DNA of 64,000 bases from Phyllobacterium trifolii. Lineage in GTDB: Bacteria > Pseudomonadota > Alphaproteobacteria > Rhizobiales > Rhizobiaceae. The position numbers and the translations under genes were made by a program. The notes below the pieces were generated by a model. The model searched no databases and was not told where the DNA came from. It worked only from the letters and a program-made list of their open reading frames with translations. The DNA is taken from the NCBI RefSeq assembly GCF_014192095.1, contig NZ_JACHXN010000004.1, positions 186,001 through 250,000 on the forward strand, read 5' to 3'. Positions 1 to 9,382 of this stretch are shown here, in pieces (position 1 is the stretch's first letter; each line of letters opens with the position of its first letter).

Positions 1-1562
1 TCGGTATCCGCGATGTGGCGTTTCCCGTGTTGAACTCGGTCAGCTTCTGGTTGACGGCGGCAGGTGTGCTGCTTGTAAACATGTCACTCGTCGTCGGTGA
101 GTTCGCGAGAACAGGGTGGCTGGTCTACCCGCCCCTTTCGGAATTGGCCTATTCGCCCGGGGTTGGCGTCGATTATTACCTCTGGGCGCTGCAGATATCC
201 GGCGTGGGCACGCTTTTGTCAGGCATAAATCTCACCACGACCATCCTGAAGCTGCGAGCACCCGGCATGGGCTATATGAGGATGCCGATCTTCTGCTGGA
301 CAGCACTCGCTTCCAATCTACTGATCGTTGCGGCTTTCCCGATCCTGACCGCGACCTTCGCGATGCTCCTCCTCGATCGCTATCTCGGATTCCATTTCTT
401 CACGAACGAGGCCGGCGGTAACGCCATGATGTATATCAACCTCATCTGGGCCTGGGGTCATCCTGAGGTCTATATCCTGATCCTGCCCGCATTCGGAGTT
501 TTCTCCGAGGTCATCGCTACCTTTTCCGGCAAGTCGCTGTTCGGTTATCGCTCCATGGTCATCGCCACCATGGCAATATGCGTGCTCTCGTTCATGGTAT
601 GGTTGCATCACTTCTTCACGATGGGCGCAGGCGCGGACATCAACGGCTTTTTCGGGATCATGACGATGATCATCGCGGTGCCGACCGGCGTGAAAGTCTT
701 CAACTGGTTGTTCACGCTTTATGGAGGCCGTCTCCGTTTCGATGCGCCGGTCTATTGGGCGCTGGGCTTCATGGTGACCTTTGTCGTTGGCGGCATGACG
801 GGCGTGCTACTTGCAATTCCACCTGCCGATTTCGTCCTGCACAACAGCCTTTTTCTCGTGGCGCATTTCCATAATGTGATCATCGGAGGCGTGCTCTTTG
901 GAGCTTTCGCCGGATATACGTTCTGGTTCCCGAAAGCGTTCGGCTTTAAACTGGACGAGCGTATCGGCAAGGCAATTTTCTGGTGCTGGTTCATTGGTTT
1001 TTATCTGGCCTTCATGCCGCTCTACATCCTTGGCCTGATGGGCGCGACGCGGCGGATGCAGCACTACGATGTTGCCGGGTGGCAGCCTCTGATGCTGGTC
1101 GCACTGGTTGGCGCAATCGTCATCCTCACCGGTATCGTCCTCACCGGCGTTCAACTCGTCGTCAGCATCCGCACACGCGACCAGCGACGCGATCTTACCG
1201 GCGATCCATGGGATGGGCGCACACTCGAATGGTCCACACCTTCTCCGCCTCCCGCCTGGAACTATTCCGTCTTGCCATCGGTAGACGGCCTCGATCCCTT
1301 CTGGGAAGCAAAGAAAAGTCCCAAATCCCGCCGTCAAGATGGTCCCTATCCGGAAACAATCGCAGTTCCACGCAACAGCCCCATCGGGTTCGTACTGGCA
1401 TTCTTTGCCGTCATGGCCGGCTTTGCCCTGATCTGGCATATCTGGTGGATGGCTATCGCCGGATTGATAGGGGCTCTCATGACCATTCTTGCCCACGCTT
1501 GGCGCGTTTCGGACGAGGTCGAGTACATCGTTGAGAGCGAAGTGTCGCGAGCGGCCATATGA
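1..1562 (+). CDS. cyoB: Cytochrome bo3 ubiquinol oxidase subunit I (5' end outside window)
   Basis: Catalytic haem-copper subunit of a quinol oxidase in the inner membrane; it reduces oxygen to water with electrons from ubiquinol and pumps protons. The visible C-terminal ~519 residues are in frame from base 3 and begin mid-protein, so the start lies to the left. Seen directly: the copper and haem ligand region [14 protein letters not shown], the HH pair in [12 protein letters not shown], the haem ligands in [12 protein letters not shown], and the quinol-oxidase-type tail [22 protein letters not shown], which separates CyoB from cytochrome c oxidase CtaD. Its stop overlaps the cyoC start by 4 bases (ATGA). 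A cyoA gene would be expected just outside the window. Confidence 0.96.
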   Translation, partial: GIRDVAFPVLNSVSFWLTAAGVLLVNMSLVVGEFARTGWLVYPPLSELAYSPGVGVDYYLWALQISGVGTLLSGINLTTTILKLRAPGMGYMRMPIFCWTALASNLLIVAAFPILTATFAMLLLDRYLGFHFFTNEAGGNAMMYINLIWAWGHPEVYILILPAFGVFSEVIATFSGKSLFGYRSMVIATMAICVLSFMVWLHHFFTMGAGADINGFFGIMTMIIAVPTGVKVFNWLFTLYGGRLRFDAPVYWALGFMVTFVVGGMTGVLLAIPPADFVLHNSLFLVAHFHNVIIGGVLFGAFAGYTFWFPKAFGFKLDERIGKAIFWCWFIGFYLAFMPLYILGLMGATRRMQHYDVAGWQPLMLVALVGAIVILTGIVLTGVQLVVSIRTRDQRRDLTGDPWDGRTLEWSTPSPPPAWNYSVLPSVDGLDPFWEAKKSPKSRRQDGPYPETIAVPRNSPIGFVLAFFAVMAGFALIWHIWWMAIAGLIGALMTILAHAWRVSDEVEYIVESEVSRAAI

Positions 1563-2179
1563 GTGCAAGTTCATCGACTCACTCAGAGGTTCGCGAGATT
1601 CCACTATCGGAACGCGGCCCCGCGCCGAGAAATGTGGTGGTCAGCTTCGGCTTTTGGCTGTTTCTCCTGAGCGACATCGTCATATTTGCGGCGTTGTTCG
1701 CGGCGTTTGCGGTGTTGTCGCATGAGACGGCGGGTGGACCTTCGGGGGACGATCTCTTCGATCGCAGCCGCGTCCTTCTGGAAACTGCTATTCTGCTCGC
1801 GTCAAGCTTCACCTGCGGACTGATGTCGTTGGCCGTCGAACAACGCAAACTCATCCCGGCCGCGAGCTGGGGCGCGGTCACATTCTTGCTCGGTGCGACC
1901 TTTGTCGGCATGGAACTGTCTGAATTCCATGGCATGATTGAGAGCGGTGCCGGACCCGATCGCAGCGCCTTCCTCTCCGCCTTCTTCACTCTGGTGGGCA
2001 CACATGGCCTGCATGTGTCGGCGGGGTTGTTCTGGTTGCTGGTGATGTTCGCGCAGGTGCTGACGCTCGGTTTCCGTCCGATGGTCCTGCGGCGGCTACG
2101 CTGTTTCAGCCTCTTCTGGCACGCACTCGACATTGTCTGGATAGGTGTTTTCACAATCGTTTATCTTGGAGCCCACTAA
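1559..2179 (+). CDS. cyoC: Cytochrome bo3 ubiquinol oxidase subunit III
   Basis: 206-residue integral membrane protein of the haem-copper oxidase subunit III family. It has five hydrophobic stretches, the family segment [18 protein letters not shown] near residue 35 and the motif [18 protein letters not shown] near residue 150. It stabilises subunit I and carries no metal centre. Translational coupling is evident on both sides: it starts within the cyoB stop and its own TAA shares a base with the cyoD ATG. Length and gene order (B-C-D) agree with the standard cyo operon. Confidence 0.95.
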   Translation: MSASSSTHSEVREIPLSERGPAPRNVVVSFGFWLFLLSDIVIFAALFAAFAVLSHETAGGPSGDDLFDRSRVLLETAILLASSFTCGLMSLAVEQRKLIPAASWGAVTFLLGATFVGMELSEFHGMIESGAGPDRSAFLSAFFTLVGTHGLHVSAGLFWLLVMFAQVLTLGFRPMVLRRLRCFSLFWHALDIVWIGVFTIVYLGAH

Positions 2180-2556
2180 TGGCAGAACCCATTGAAACGA
2201 CCGAGGATCAAGAGGCCGGTGCACCGCGCGTGGCCGGGGGAAGTTGGCAGGGTTACCTTATCGGGCTGGTCTTTGCGATCATATTGACGCTGGCTTCATT
2301 CTGGGTTGCAGGAACCGACATGATCTGGGGACCGGGTGTGCCGATCCTGCTTGCCGTATTGGCGATTGCCCAGATGGGCGTCCACCTCGTCTTCTTTCTT
2401 CACATTTCGAGCGCACCCGACAGCCTCAACAACATCCTTGCGCTGGCCTTTGGCGTCTTTGTCGTTGCCCTTGTTGTGTTCGGCTCAATGATCATCATGG
2501 CTAATCTCAATGCGAACATGATGTCGATGCCGGAACTGATGAATATGCAACGCTAG
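2179..2556 (+). CDS. cyoD: Cytochrome bo3 ubiquinol oxidase subunit IV
   Basis: 125-residue membrane protein with three hydrophobic helices (about residues 26-46, 53-76 and 88-110) and the subunit IV signature AQMGVHLVFFLHIS, where the two histidines sit in the second helix. It is the small assembly subunit of the bo3 oxidase. The start codon overlaps the cyoC stop, so the three genes are one transcript. No cyoE or surf1-like gene follows; the operon ends here and a repeat-rich gap begins. Confidence 0.93.
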   Translation: MAEPIETTEDQEAGAPRVAGGSWQGYLIGLVFAIILTLASFWVAGTDMIWGPGVPILLAVLAIAQMGVHLVFFLHISSAPDSLNNILALAFGVFVVALVVFGSMIIMANLNANMMSMPELMNMQR

Positions 2557-2697
2557 CCAAGGTCGGATGTAGCGCTCTTGCGCGGTATGAGATACTAGGA
2601 TCGCGGGCGCGACTGCCATTAGCTTTAGAATGGGGTCGGGCGGGCGATTGACGTCTACCTCGCTGCCACGAACGAACGTGACCGCCCTCCTTTCTCA

Positions 2698-2840
2698 GAG
2701 CCCGTTTGGAAAGTCGCTGCGGCGAAGGCATATGGCGTGGTTTTCGAGAACCGGAGCGCAGCGTACATTAAGTACGTGAGCACCGGAAGCGCAGAAAACC
2801 GCGTCAGATGACCGCCGCGGTAGAGTTTCAAAATGGCTTT
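2698..2840. repeat. RIME-like palindromic mosaic repeat, family A copy 1 (in a 378 bp gap)
   Basis: The gap 2557-2934 holds no convincing gene. Within it lies an imperfect palindrome. Nested arms are GGTTTTC...GAAAACC and GCGGCG...CGCCGC, around a central hairpin CGTAC (2762-2766), loop ATTAA, GTACG (2772-2776). It starts GAGCCCGTT, but the matching right end has decayed. The same unit recurs at 37820-37956, 55299-55436 and 59786-59929, with a half copy at 39366-39411. It resembles the intergenic mosaic elements described in rhizobia. The assignment to a named family is inference. No promoter for the next gene could be singled out. Confidence 0.8.
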
Positions 2841-2934
2841 CAATCGAACGAGCTACTTTCCGGCACATGCGCAGCCAGTATCTTCGGGGTGCTGCTCGTC
2901 CATGGGGTGATTCGAGCAGAGCATAGGGGGACGA

Positions 2935-3267
2935 ATGCTGACTGTTTCGTTGTTCTTGGGCGTATATCTGGCGGGAACCAGGGTTGAACAGGGTGATGCC
3001 GTCATGCAGGCCCAATTCGATCTGATGAAATTATCCTACGCCTGCAGTGACCCTCTCTACAGGACGAAGAGGGATTCCGTCAGACGCTGGGTGAGGAAGT
3101 TCGATACGGACACGACTTTCAAGGATGAGGACGTATCCAGTCTGGACAGTGGCTTGAAGAATGCCACGACCCGGCTGAGCAAGCCCATCAACAAGGGTGA
3201 TTGTATCACGCTCCTCACCGAGGCGCAGGCAAAGGTAGACCAGCTGTTCGAGGAATTCAGCCGCTAG
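2935..3267 (+). CDS. Hypothetical exported or membrane-anchored protein, 110 aa
   Basis: I do not recognise a family. An ATG preceded by GGGGGA five bases upstream supports this start. The first ~14 residues (MLTVSLFLGVYLAG) are a short hydrophobic stretch without a basic n-region, so a signal or anchor is only weakly suggested. The rest is hydrophilic and predicted helical, with two cysteines (YACSDPLY and KGDCITL) that could form a disulphide outside the cytoplasm. It stands alone between two repeats. Real expression is likely because of the strong ribosome site, but the role is unknown. Confidence 0.6.
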   Translation: MLTVSLFLGVYLAGTRVEQGDAVMQAQFDLMKLSYACSDPLYRTKRDSVRRWVRKFDTDTTFKDEDVSSLDSGLKNATTRLSKPINKGDCITLLTEAQAKVDQLFEEFSR

Positions 3268-3270
3268 AAC

Positions 3271-3342
3271 CTTTCAGGTTCTGTCTGAAATGCGCCTCCC
3301 TCTCCGTCCTCGGATCAAGCCCGAGGATGACGGAGAGGTCGG
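3271..3342. repeat. Palindromic repeat, family D copy 1
   Basis: Immediately after the 110-residue gene lies TTTCAGGTT, then GCGCCTCCCTCTCCGTC, then an inverted repeat around CTCGGATCAAGCCCGAG ending GATGACGGAGAG. The arms CTCCGTC...GACGGAG pair. The same order of blocks (TTTCAGGTT, CGCCTCTCTCTCCGTC, ATCCTCGGGCTTGACCCGAG) is found again at 52578-52645. It may serve as a transcription end signal for the upstream gene, but there is no T tract. Confidence 0.6.
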
Positions 3343-3482
3343 TCCCGTTTCTCAAACGCCATTGTGAATTGACCATGCGCGCCCCAGCGTGCAGTTTTTA
3401 GCATCGCCACTAGGGAAACCAAAACAGCGCTCCCGGCCCCCTTTATACGTCTGTTGAAAAGGCCGCGCTTTTGGAGGCAAAG

Positions 3483-3596
3483 ATGCGACTATTCTTGATG
3501 CTCGTTCTAATGGCCTTGAGCGGCTGTGTGTCCAATGGCTCTCCGCCGGACAATGATGCCATACCACGCCGGCCGTCCTGGGCCGGAAATAACTAA
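3483..3596 (+). CDS. Very small lipoprotein, 37 aa
   Basis: Short gene with a strong ribosome site (GGAGG five bases before the ATG). The product MRLFLMLVLMALSGC begins with a hydrophobic h-region and an LSGC lipobox, so lipidation at Cys15 is expected. The mature part is only ~23 residues, rich in Ser, Pro, Asp and Asn and ending RRPSWAGNN. It resembles the entericidin-sized lipoproteins frequent in this order, but I cannot assign a family. It would localise to the inner or outer membrane facing the periplasm. Confidence 0.65.
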   Translation: MRLFLMLVLMALSGCVSNGSPPDNDAIPRRPSWAGNN

Positions 3597-3617
3597 CAGC
3601 CAAAGTCGGCGTGACCC

Positions 3618-5216
3618 TCAAACTCCAAGCATCATCGTAACGTGATCGGCAAGGCGCAAGGTCAGGGCGACGATCGTCAGCGTCGGCATATCGTTGCCGC
3701 ATGTCGGGAAGACCGAACTGCCGGCGATGTGCAAATTATGCATACCGTGGACTTTGCAATTCTGATCCACCACGCCAAGACGCGGATCCACGTGCATGCG
3801 CGTCGTTCCCATGTGGTGATTGCACCCGATGATGGGATGCTGCTGTCCTTCGTCCTCCTGCTCCATATCGACACGCGCCATACCCGAACCTTCGAGCTGC
3901 TCCTTCATCAATCCCAGCATGCGCCGGTGCGTGCGCTTCTCAAGATCGCCCACCCGCCAGTTCAGTTCCGCCCGGTTCAGGCCGAGACTGTCGCGTTGCC
4001 GGGAGAGTGTGACACGGCTCTCGCGATCCGGAACCGGCTCGACAACACTCTCGATCTGAAAATGATCCGATTTCGCGGCAAGCTTCAGCCTGCGATAGAT
4101 CAAGGACGCCATCAGGTTGGGACTGCCACGCGCCACAGTGGCGAAGGTTCGCAACTTGATGTCCCGGTAGTTTCTCCGTTGAATTGCGCTATAGAGTTCA
4201 TGAAAGCGTTCGGTGACATCGCTGTTTTCGCCTGCCCGGCACGCGCGGAAATAAGTTCGGCACTGGACCAGCTTTTCCTCCCGCTGCACGTGCTCGGCAA
4301 GGCCGAAATGGGCGCTGGCGCTGGTGCCATCCACGGCAAGCTCGGGATTGTGATACGTGTGACGCGCATCGTAAAAACGGAACGCCGCCGCGGTGCTGGA
4401 CGGCATCACCTGCCCTTGGCGGATACGCGGATGTTCCATGAAATAGCGGCCCACCACATCGTGCTCGTTGCCAAGCCCAGCCGACGCCACCTTGTTCGAA
4501 AGAAGCATGAGTCGGGCGTTCTCGACACCGCCTGCAGCCAGGATAGTCCGCTTTGCCCGGACGAAAAACGGCTTCTGCGCTGACGACACAACATGGACAC
4601 CCGTCACAACGGAAGCGTCATCATTGGTGGCGATCTCGGTTACGTTGGCGTTGAGAAGCACCTTGGTCGTCCTGGCAGCGGCCAAAGAAGCGCGGTAGTC
4701 GCGTCCAAACCGCGTCGGAGGGCTGAACTTGCTGACGATCGTCTCGAGCGATCCATCGTTCAACTCCAGTAACTGAACCTGTTTGGGAGAAAGGTGCTCG
4801 CGCCAGAACTGCGGTTCAAAGCTATGGTCATTGACCTTAACGAGATCGTTCGCACGGTGATAGTAGCGTTCCACTTCGGTTAGATCGATTGGCCAGCCGC
4901 TGTTTGGAACCCAATCCCTTCGCTCGAAATCGATGTCTATGAAGGGCCGTATCCACCCGCCCCAACAATTGGAGCTGCCGCCCAATTGCCGCGTCCTGGT
5001 GGCGTGAAGATCATAGTCAAGACCAACATTTTCGCTGCGATAGAGCGCTTGCGACTGAGCGTTGAACTTGAGTCCGCCGCCTTCAAGGACGCATGTTTCT
5101 ATGCCGCGCCGCGCAAATTCCAAAGCAAGCGTTATACCTGCCACCCCGCCGCCGATAATGCAGATTTCCGTATGGAGTACAGATCCGCATGGAAGTTCTC
5201 TCGCATCGATAAACAT
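3618..5216 (-). CDS. GMC-family FAD-dependent oxidoreductase
   Basis: 532-residue flavoprotein, counting from the ATG that gives MFIDARELPCGS. The frame stays open for 68 more residues upstream, but that part is Arg-rich and low quality, so I reject it. N-terminal dinucleotide-binding motif IIGGGVAGITLALEFARRG lies near residue 20, a second FAD-contact region GGSSNCWGGW near residue 85, and the C-terminal GMC domain carries GCNHHMGTTRMH and HNLHIAGSSVFPTCGNDMPT with the catalytic His/Asn region. The family oxidises alcohols, sugars or polyols; close relatives include sugar dehydrogenase large subunits. No cytochrome or small subunit gene is adjacent, so the electron acceptor and substrate are unknown. 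No Tat signal is visible. Confidence 0.85.
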   Translation of the reverse strand: MFIDARELPCGSVLHTEICIIGGGVAGITLALEFARRGIETCVLEGGGLKFNAQSQALYRSENVGLDYDLHATRTRQLGGSSNCWGGWIRPFIDIDFERRDWVPNSGWPIDLTEVERYYHRANDLVKVNDHSFEPQFWREHLSPKQVQLLELNDGSLETIVSKFSPPTRFGRDYRASLAAARTTKVLLNANVTEIATNDDASVVTGVHVVSSAQKPFFVRAKRTILAAGGVENARLMLLSNKVASAGLGNEHDVVGRYFMEHPRIRQGQVMPSSTAAAFRFYDARHTYHNPELAVDGTSASAHFGLAEHVQREEKLVQCRTYFRACRAGENSDVTERFHELYSAIQRRNYRDIKLRTFATVARGSPNLMASLIYRRLKLAAKSDHFQIESVVEPVPDRESRVTLSRQRDSLGLNRAELNWRVGDLEKRTHRRMLGLMKEQLEGSGMARVDMEQEDEGQQHPIIGCNHHMGTTRMHVDPRLGVVDQNCKVHGMHNLHIAGSSVFPTCGNDMPTLTIVALTLRLADHVTMMLGV

Positions 5217-5544
5217 ACGCTTACAAGGCCCCCGTTCCCCCTGGAGTACTCTTGTGATTATACCGTTAGAATTAGCTTGAGAAAAATGCGCCACGACGGG
5301 TGAACGGCGTAGTCTCTTTGGTGGATACCCCCGTCGTTTGATTGCTTGCGATGCTCCAAAGGTGGGGCGTCTTCGCCGCCTCGATGGCGCAGTCATACTG
5401 CGACGTCCGCCCCGCCTCACAGAACCAGGAAATCCTTGGCGGGTTCGAATAATGTCGCCAAAAGTACCTCCGAATGGGGCGCTTTTGAATCTTTCCAGCG
5501 TCTGTTACACTGTTCCCATAATCAATAAAATACGGGGAACCACC
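5217..5544. other. 328 bp divergent intergenic region
   Basis: Lies between the divergently read GMC oxidoreductase and the haem protein gene, so it should hold both promoters. Open frames cross it but have no ribosome sites or recognisable products. GGGGA eight bases before base 5545 serves the rightward gene. I see no repeat, terminator or clear operator here. Confidence 0.6.
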
Positions 5545-6288
5545 ATGCATCGCGGTCTGAGGTGCGGAGTTTTTCTAGCAGGGGTTGTATTTTGCGCTTT
5601 TGCAGGTGCGGTCGCCGCGGACGACAGCAATGACATCGCGACGGGGGAACGGCTGGCTGCGTTCCTGCGTGCTGGTCGCACTGTGATTTCCGGCCACCAA
5701 AAACTGATCAACGACGCATCGATAGGCGACAAGCATCTGACGGGGCAACGTGTTGCTGACGAGACGCTTGAAATCTTCGCCAAGGGAAAACCTGCGCCAG
5801 AAGACAGTTTCGATGCGGACGACAAAAAGCTTTTTGATGCCCAGGTCGCTGCCTTGCGCGAAGTCGTCGATGAGCATCAAAAGATGATCGATGTAGAGGG
5901 CGTGGGTTTCAAGGGCTTTATTCCCGCCACGTTTGCCCGCCTCGTCAATGAACGCTTCGGGGAAAAAGTCGGTGATCAGGCAAAGATGAAGGTGACAGCT
6001 CCAAAGGAACTCGTGCGCAATCGCAAAGCCCTGCCCGACCAGTGGGAGCAGCAGGTCATCGAACAGAAATTCATGTCCGCCGATTGGCCAAAAGGCAAAC
6101 CCTTCGTCGAAGAGGTTCCCATGAACGGCCGTCCTGCGTTTCGCATGCTCATTCCCGAATATTATTCCGCTTCGTGCCTCAGTTGCCACGGAACACCAAA
6201 GGGGGAGATGGATATCTCCGGCTATCCGAAAGAAGGCGGTGCAGAAGGCGATCTGGGCGGTGCAATGAGCATCACACTGTTCAAATGA
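5545..6288 (+). CDS. Exported c-type haem protein, DUF3365/Tll0287-like sensor partner
   Basis: 247 residues from the ATG at 5545. The N-terminus is a clear signal peptide (hydrophobic [15 protein letters not shown], cleavage probably after AVAA near residue 24). The C-terminal third holds one haem c attachment site, SCLSCHG, in a DUF3365-like domain with the [11 protein letters not shown] lead-in typical of that family, which is built on a PAS-like haem pocket. It is therefore expected in the periplasm binding one covalent haem. Its stop overlaps the start of the hybrid kinase gene by 4 bases, so the two are made together. I infer that it gives redox or gas input to the kinase, since the kinase's own periplasmic part is only helical. 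Confidence 0.85.
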   Translation: MHRGLRCGVFLAGVVFCAFAGAVAADDSNDIATGERLAAFLRAGRTVISGHQKLINDASIGDKHLTGQRVADETLEIFAKGKPAPEDSFDADDKKLFDAQVAALREVVDEHQKMIDVEGVGFKGFIPATFARLVNERFGEKVGDQAKMKVTAPKELVRNRKALPDQWEQQVIEQKFMSADWPKGKPFVEEVPMNGRPAFRMLIPEYYSASCLSCHGTPKGEMDISGYPKEGGAEGDLGGAMSITLFK

Positions 6289-8999
6289 GCGCTTTCAATG
6301 CCATTCGGTCCCGCATCGGCCGGCTCCTGGAACGGAAGATACCACTGCGCCTCGCCTGCCTTTCGGCGGCCCTGTTGGGAGCGCTTCTTCTCAGCGTCGC
6401 CTTCATGGCCCATGACCTTCTCGACAATCAACGGCGTGTCCAGGTGGCAAACGCGCGTTTTCACATGTTCAGCGAGGCCGCCAAGGCACACAGGCATTTT
6501 GGTGAAATGCGCTATTGGCTGACCGATCTGTCGGTGAGCCTCCTGACGCTGTCGGAGCGTCGCGCCGAAACCGCAAGAACTGCCCTCGATGCGGATTTGG
6601 CGCGTATCAGGGAGTTTGCTCCCGACGCCGCCGATATGATCCAGAAGGGGGCAAAGTCCTATTACGATCAGGCGATGGAAGCCGTCGATGCCTACACCAA
6701 CGACAACCGCGTCGTCGGCAACACGCGCCTCGCCGCAGCAAGAAGTTACAGCGACGAAATAGACGGCGTACTGACGGCGCTTGAAACGCGCCTCGAAACT
6801 GAAGCCGATGGTGCGCGCGATATGGCCGTCAAGACGATGCGGAATACCTTTAACCGCGCCATGATTGCCGTCAGTGCCATTACCATCGCCGGCGCGATCA
6901 TGACGTGGCTGGTGCTTCGGTCCATCCTTGTTCCACTGGGCCGCGTCGACAGGGCCATGGCTCAGCTTACCGAGGGACGCGAGGATGTCGAATTGCCTCC
7001 CGAGGGTCGCGACGAGTTTGGCCGGCTCGCGACGACATTGCGTCTGTTGCGCGATGGGCAAGCAGAACGGCGCGTGCTCGAAGCCGCTGCAGAGCACCAG
7101 CGCAACACTGTCCGGACTGCGATCGAAACCATTCCCGATGGCTTTGCCTTATTCGACGCCGACGACAAGCTTGTCCTCGTGAACCAGCGGTATCTGGAGA
7201 TTTTCCCCGAGACAGCGGACCTTATGACACCCGGAACCAGCTTCGAAGAAATCATGCGCGCGCAAGCGGAGCGTGGCCGGACCGAAATAGATCGTGCCGA
7301 GCGGGAGGCTTGGCTCAAGGAGGCAATGCGCCGCCAGCGGGACCCGCAAGGTACAATGGAACGGCAGTTTGCCAACGGCACCTGGATACGCGTTGCCAAG
7401 CGCAAGACGCCGGAAGGCGGTACGGTCGCGGTCTATACCGACATCACTGATCTGAAGCACCGTCAGACGGAGCTTGAGGAAGCAAAGCGCGGCGCGGAAG
7501 TCGCCAGCCAGGAAAAGAGCCGTTTCCTCGCCTCGATGAGCCACGAATTGCGCACACCCCTCAATGCAATCATTGGCTATAGCGAAATGCTGATGGAGGA
7601 TGCCAGCGACTGGGGCAAGCCAGGTTTTGTTGCCGATCTCGGCAAGATCATGGGATCGGGCCGTCACCTTCTCGCATTGATCAATGATGTGCTCGATCTT
7701 TCGAAGATCGAGGCGGGCAAGATGGAGCTCTACATCGAGCCTGTCAGCCTGAAACAGCTCCTGGTCGATGTCGAAAGCACCGTTGCTCCACTGATCGCCA
7801 AAAAAGGCAATCGCCTGACGGTAACCGTATCGGTCGAGCCCGACGAAATCGAAACAGACAAGACCAAGCTGCGGCAAAACCTTTTCAATCTGCTCTCAAA
7901 TGCCGCCAAGTTTACCGAGAACGATGAGATCCGGCTGTCGGTCCGGCGCTATCACGACGACGAGCGTGGCGATCTGGTGGAGTTCGCTGTCAGCGACAAC
8001 GGTATTGGCATGACAAAGGAGCAACAGGCAAAGCTCTTCCAAGCGTTCGTACAGGTCGACGCATCCACCACACGCAACTATGGCGGAACCGGCCTCGGCC
8101 TCGCCATCACCCAGCACTTCATCAAGATGATGGGCGGTGCGATCGAGGTGGAAAGCAAATTCGGCGAAGGCTCGACCTTCCGGTTCACAATACCGGCAAA
8201 CGGCACCATACCCCTCGCCGAGGAAACCGCTCCGCAGGCGGAGCTGCCTGATAACGCGCGGCGCGGAACCGTTCTCGTCATCGACGACGAAGCGCGGGCG
8301 CGCAAGTTCATTTCTGACACTGTCCGCAGCGCGGGCTTCAACGTCATCGAAGCCGCCGGTGGCGAAGAGGGCATGGCAAAGATGCGCAAATCGCGCCCTG
8401 ACGCGATCATTCTGGATGTTATCATGCCCGGTCAGGACGGCTGGTCGGTGCTGCGCGAGATCAAGTCGGACAAGGCGCTGCGCGATATCCCTGTGATCCT
8501 TGCAACCGTCGTCGCGGATCGGGAGATGGGGTTGGCCTTCGGTGCGGCGGGCCATCTGGTCAAGCCTATCGATCCGCGTCAGCTCGTTGAAATGTTGAAC
8601 GCTGTGGCAGGCGCCGGGCAGCACGACGTGCTCATTGTAGATGATGACCCGGCAACGCGGGAACTTTTCCGGCGGGTCCTCGTTCGTGAAGGCTGGCGGG
8701 TTCGGGAGGCCATCGATGGCCAGCGCGGGCTGGCGGAGCTTGAGGCAGGACGCCCCACGGTAATGGTCCTCGATTTGATGATGCCCAACATGGACGGTTT
8801 CGCGCTGCTACGGGCTATTCAGGACCGGACGGACCTCGTCGATATTCCCGTCGTCGTCGTCACATCGAAGGACCTTACCCGCGACGAACTGAATTGGCTC
8901 AATACGCGTGCGAGTGAAGTTGTCAGAAAGGGAACCAAAGGCCGCGCCGATCTGATCGCTGCCTTGAAGCGGCACGTGCCGCTCGGTGAAGATGCTTGA
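6285..8999 (+). CDS. Hybrid sensor histidine kinase with two C-terminal receiver domains
   Basis: 904 residues from the ATG that overlaps the preceding stop. Order: membrane helix ~20-42, helical periplasmic region ~45-190, membrane helix ~193-213, HAMP ~214-265, PAS ~275-390, HisKA with [12 protein letters not shown] (phospho-His420), HATPase with [15 protein letters not shown] and GGTGLGLAI, then receiver 1 (phospho-Asp711 in [10 protein letters not shown]) and receiver 2 (Asp830 in [10 protein letters not shown]). All catalytic motifs are intact. It should autophosphorylate at the inner membrane and pass phosphate to its own receivers and the two downstream receiver proteins. Receiver 1 has HLVKPID in place of the usual KP loop spacing and may have a modified output face. 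Confidence 0.92.
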   Translation: MSAFNAIRSRIGRLLERKIPLRLACLSAALLGALLLSVAFMAHDLLDNQRRVQVANARFHMFSEAAKAHRHFGEMRYWLTDLSVSLLTLSERRAETARTALDADLARIREFAPDAADMIQKGAKSYYDQAMEAVDAYTNDNRVVGNTRLAAARSYSDEIDGVLTALETRLETEADGARDMAVKTMRNTFNRAMIAVSAITIAGAIMTWLVLRSILVPLGRVDRAMAQLTEGREDVELPPEGRDEFGRLATTLRLLRDGQAERRVLEAAAEHQRNTVRTAIETIPDGFALFDADDKLVLVNQRYLEIFPETADLMTPGTSFEEIMRAQAERGRTEIDRAEREAWLKEAMRRQRDPQGTMERQFANGTWIRVAKRKTPEGGTVAVYTDITDLKHRQTELEEAKRGAEVASQEKSRFLASMSHELRTPLNAIIGYSEMLMEDASDWGKPGFVADLGKIMGSGRHLLALINDVLDLSKIEAGKMELYIEPVSLKQLLVDVESTVAPLIAKKGNRLTVTVSVEPDEIETDKTKLRQNLFNLLSNAAKFTENDEIRLSVRRYHDDERGDLVEFAVSDNGIGMTKEQQAKLFQAFVQVDASTTRNYGGTGLGLAITQHFIKMMGGAIEVESKFGEGSTFRFTIPANGTIPLAEETAPQAELPDNARRGTVLVIDDEARARKFISDTVRSAGFNVIEAAGGEEGMAKMRKSRPDAIILDVIMPGQDGWSVLREIKSDKALRDIPVILATVVADREMGLAFGAAGHLVKPIDPRQLVEMLNAVAGAGQHDVLIVDDDPATRELFRRVLVREGWRVREAIDGQRGLAELEAGRPTVMVLDLMMPNMDGFALLRAIQDRTDLVDIPVVVVTSKDLTRDELNWLNTRASEVVRKGTKGRADLIAALKRHVPLGEDA

Positions 9000-9010
9000 G
9001 GAGTTGGAAT

Positions 9011-9376
9011 ATGGTCAAGATTCTTCTCGTCGAAGACAATGAGATGAACCGCGACATGCTTTCGCGCCGGTTGGAGCGGCGGGGATATGAGGTGATTATC
9101 GCAACTGACGGCCTCGCCGGCGTCGAAGCGGCGGTGAGCAACAAGCCTGATCTTGTTCTTATGGACATGAGCCTGCCGGTCATCGACGGCTGGGAAGCTA
9201 CACGGCGGATCAAGGGAAATCCCGTCACTGCCGCCATTCCTGTTATCGCCCTCACCGCCCACGCCATGGCCGGGGACCGGGAAAAAGCCATGGAAGCAGG
9301 CTGCGATGATTACGACACTAAACCAATCGAATTGCCGGCGCTCCTCGACAAGATCGCCAGACTGACCGGAGGTTGA
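9011..9376 (+). CDS. Single-domain response regulator, CheY/DivK type
   Basis: 121 residues from the ATG at 9011, chosen because GAGGAGTTGG precedes it; an in-frame ATG at 8996 would overlap the kinase end. The product is one receiver domain: acidic pair in VEDNEMNRDM, phospho-Asp in LVLMDMSLPVIDG, Thr in ALTAHAM and Lys in YDTKPIE. The EDNEMNRDML opening resembles DivK-like receivers coupled to hybrid kinases. There is no output domain, so it acts by protein contact or as a phosphate shuttle between the kinase and the cyclase that follows. Confidence 0.92.
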   Translation: MVKILLVEDNEMNRDMLSRRLERRGYEVIIATDGLAGVEAAVSNKPDLVLMDMSLPVIDGWEATRRIKGNPVTAAIPVIALTAHAMAGDREKAMEAGCDDYDTKPIELPALLDKIARLTGG

Positions 9377-9382
9377 GCGCCG

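Noticed and set aside
3618-5216. Choline dehydrogenase or glucose dehydrogenase as a specific name for the GMC protein
   Set aside because: No bet genes or cytochrome/gamma subunit nearby, and the sequence diverges in the substrate region; only the family call is safe.
5217-5420. 68-residue N-terminal extension of the GMC oxidoreductase
   Set aside because: Arg-rich, no ribosome site or signal, and the family begins close before its GGGVAG motif.
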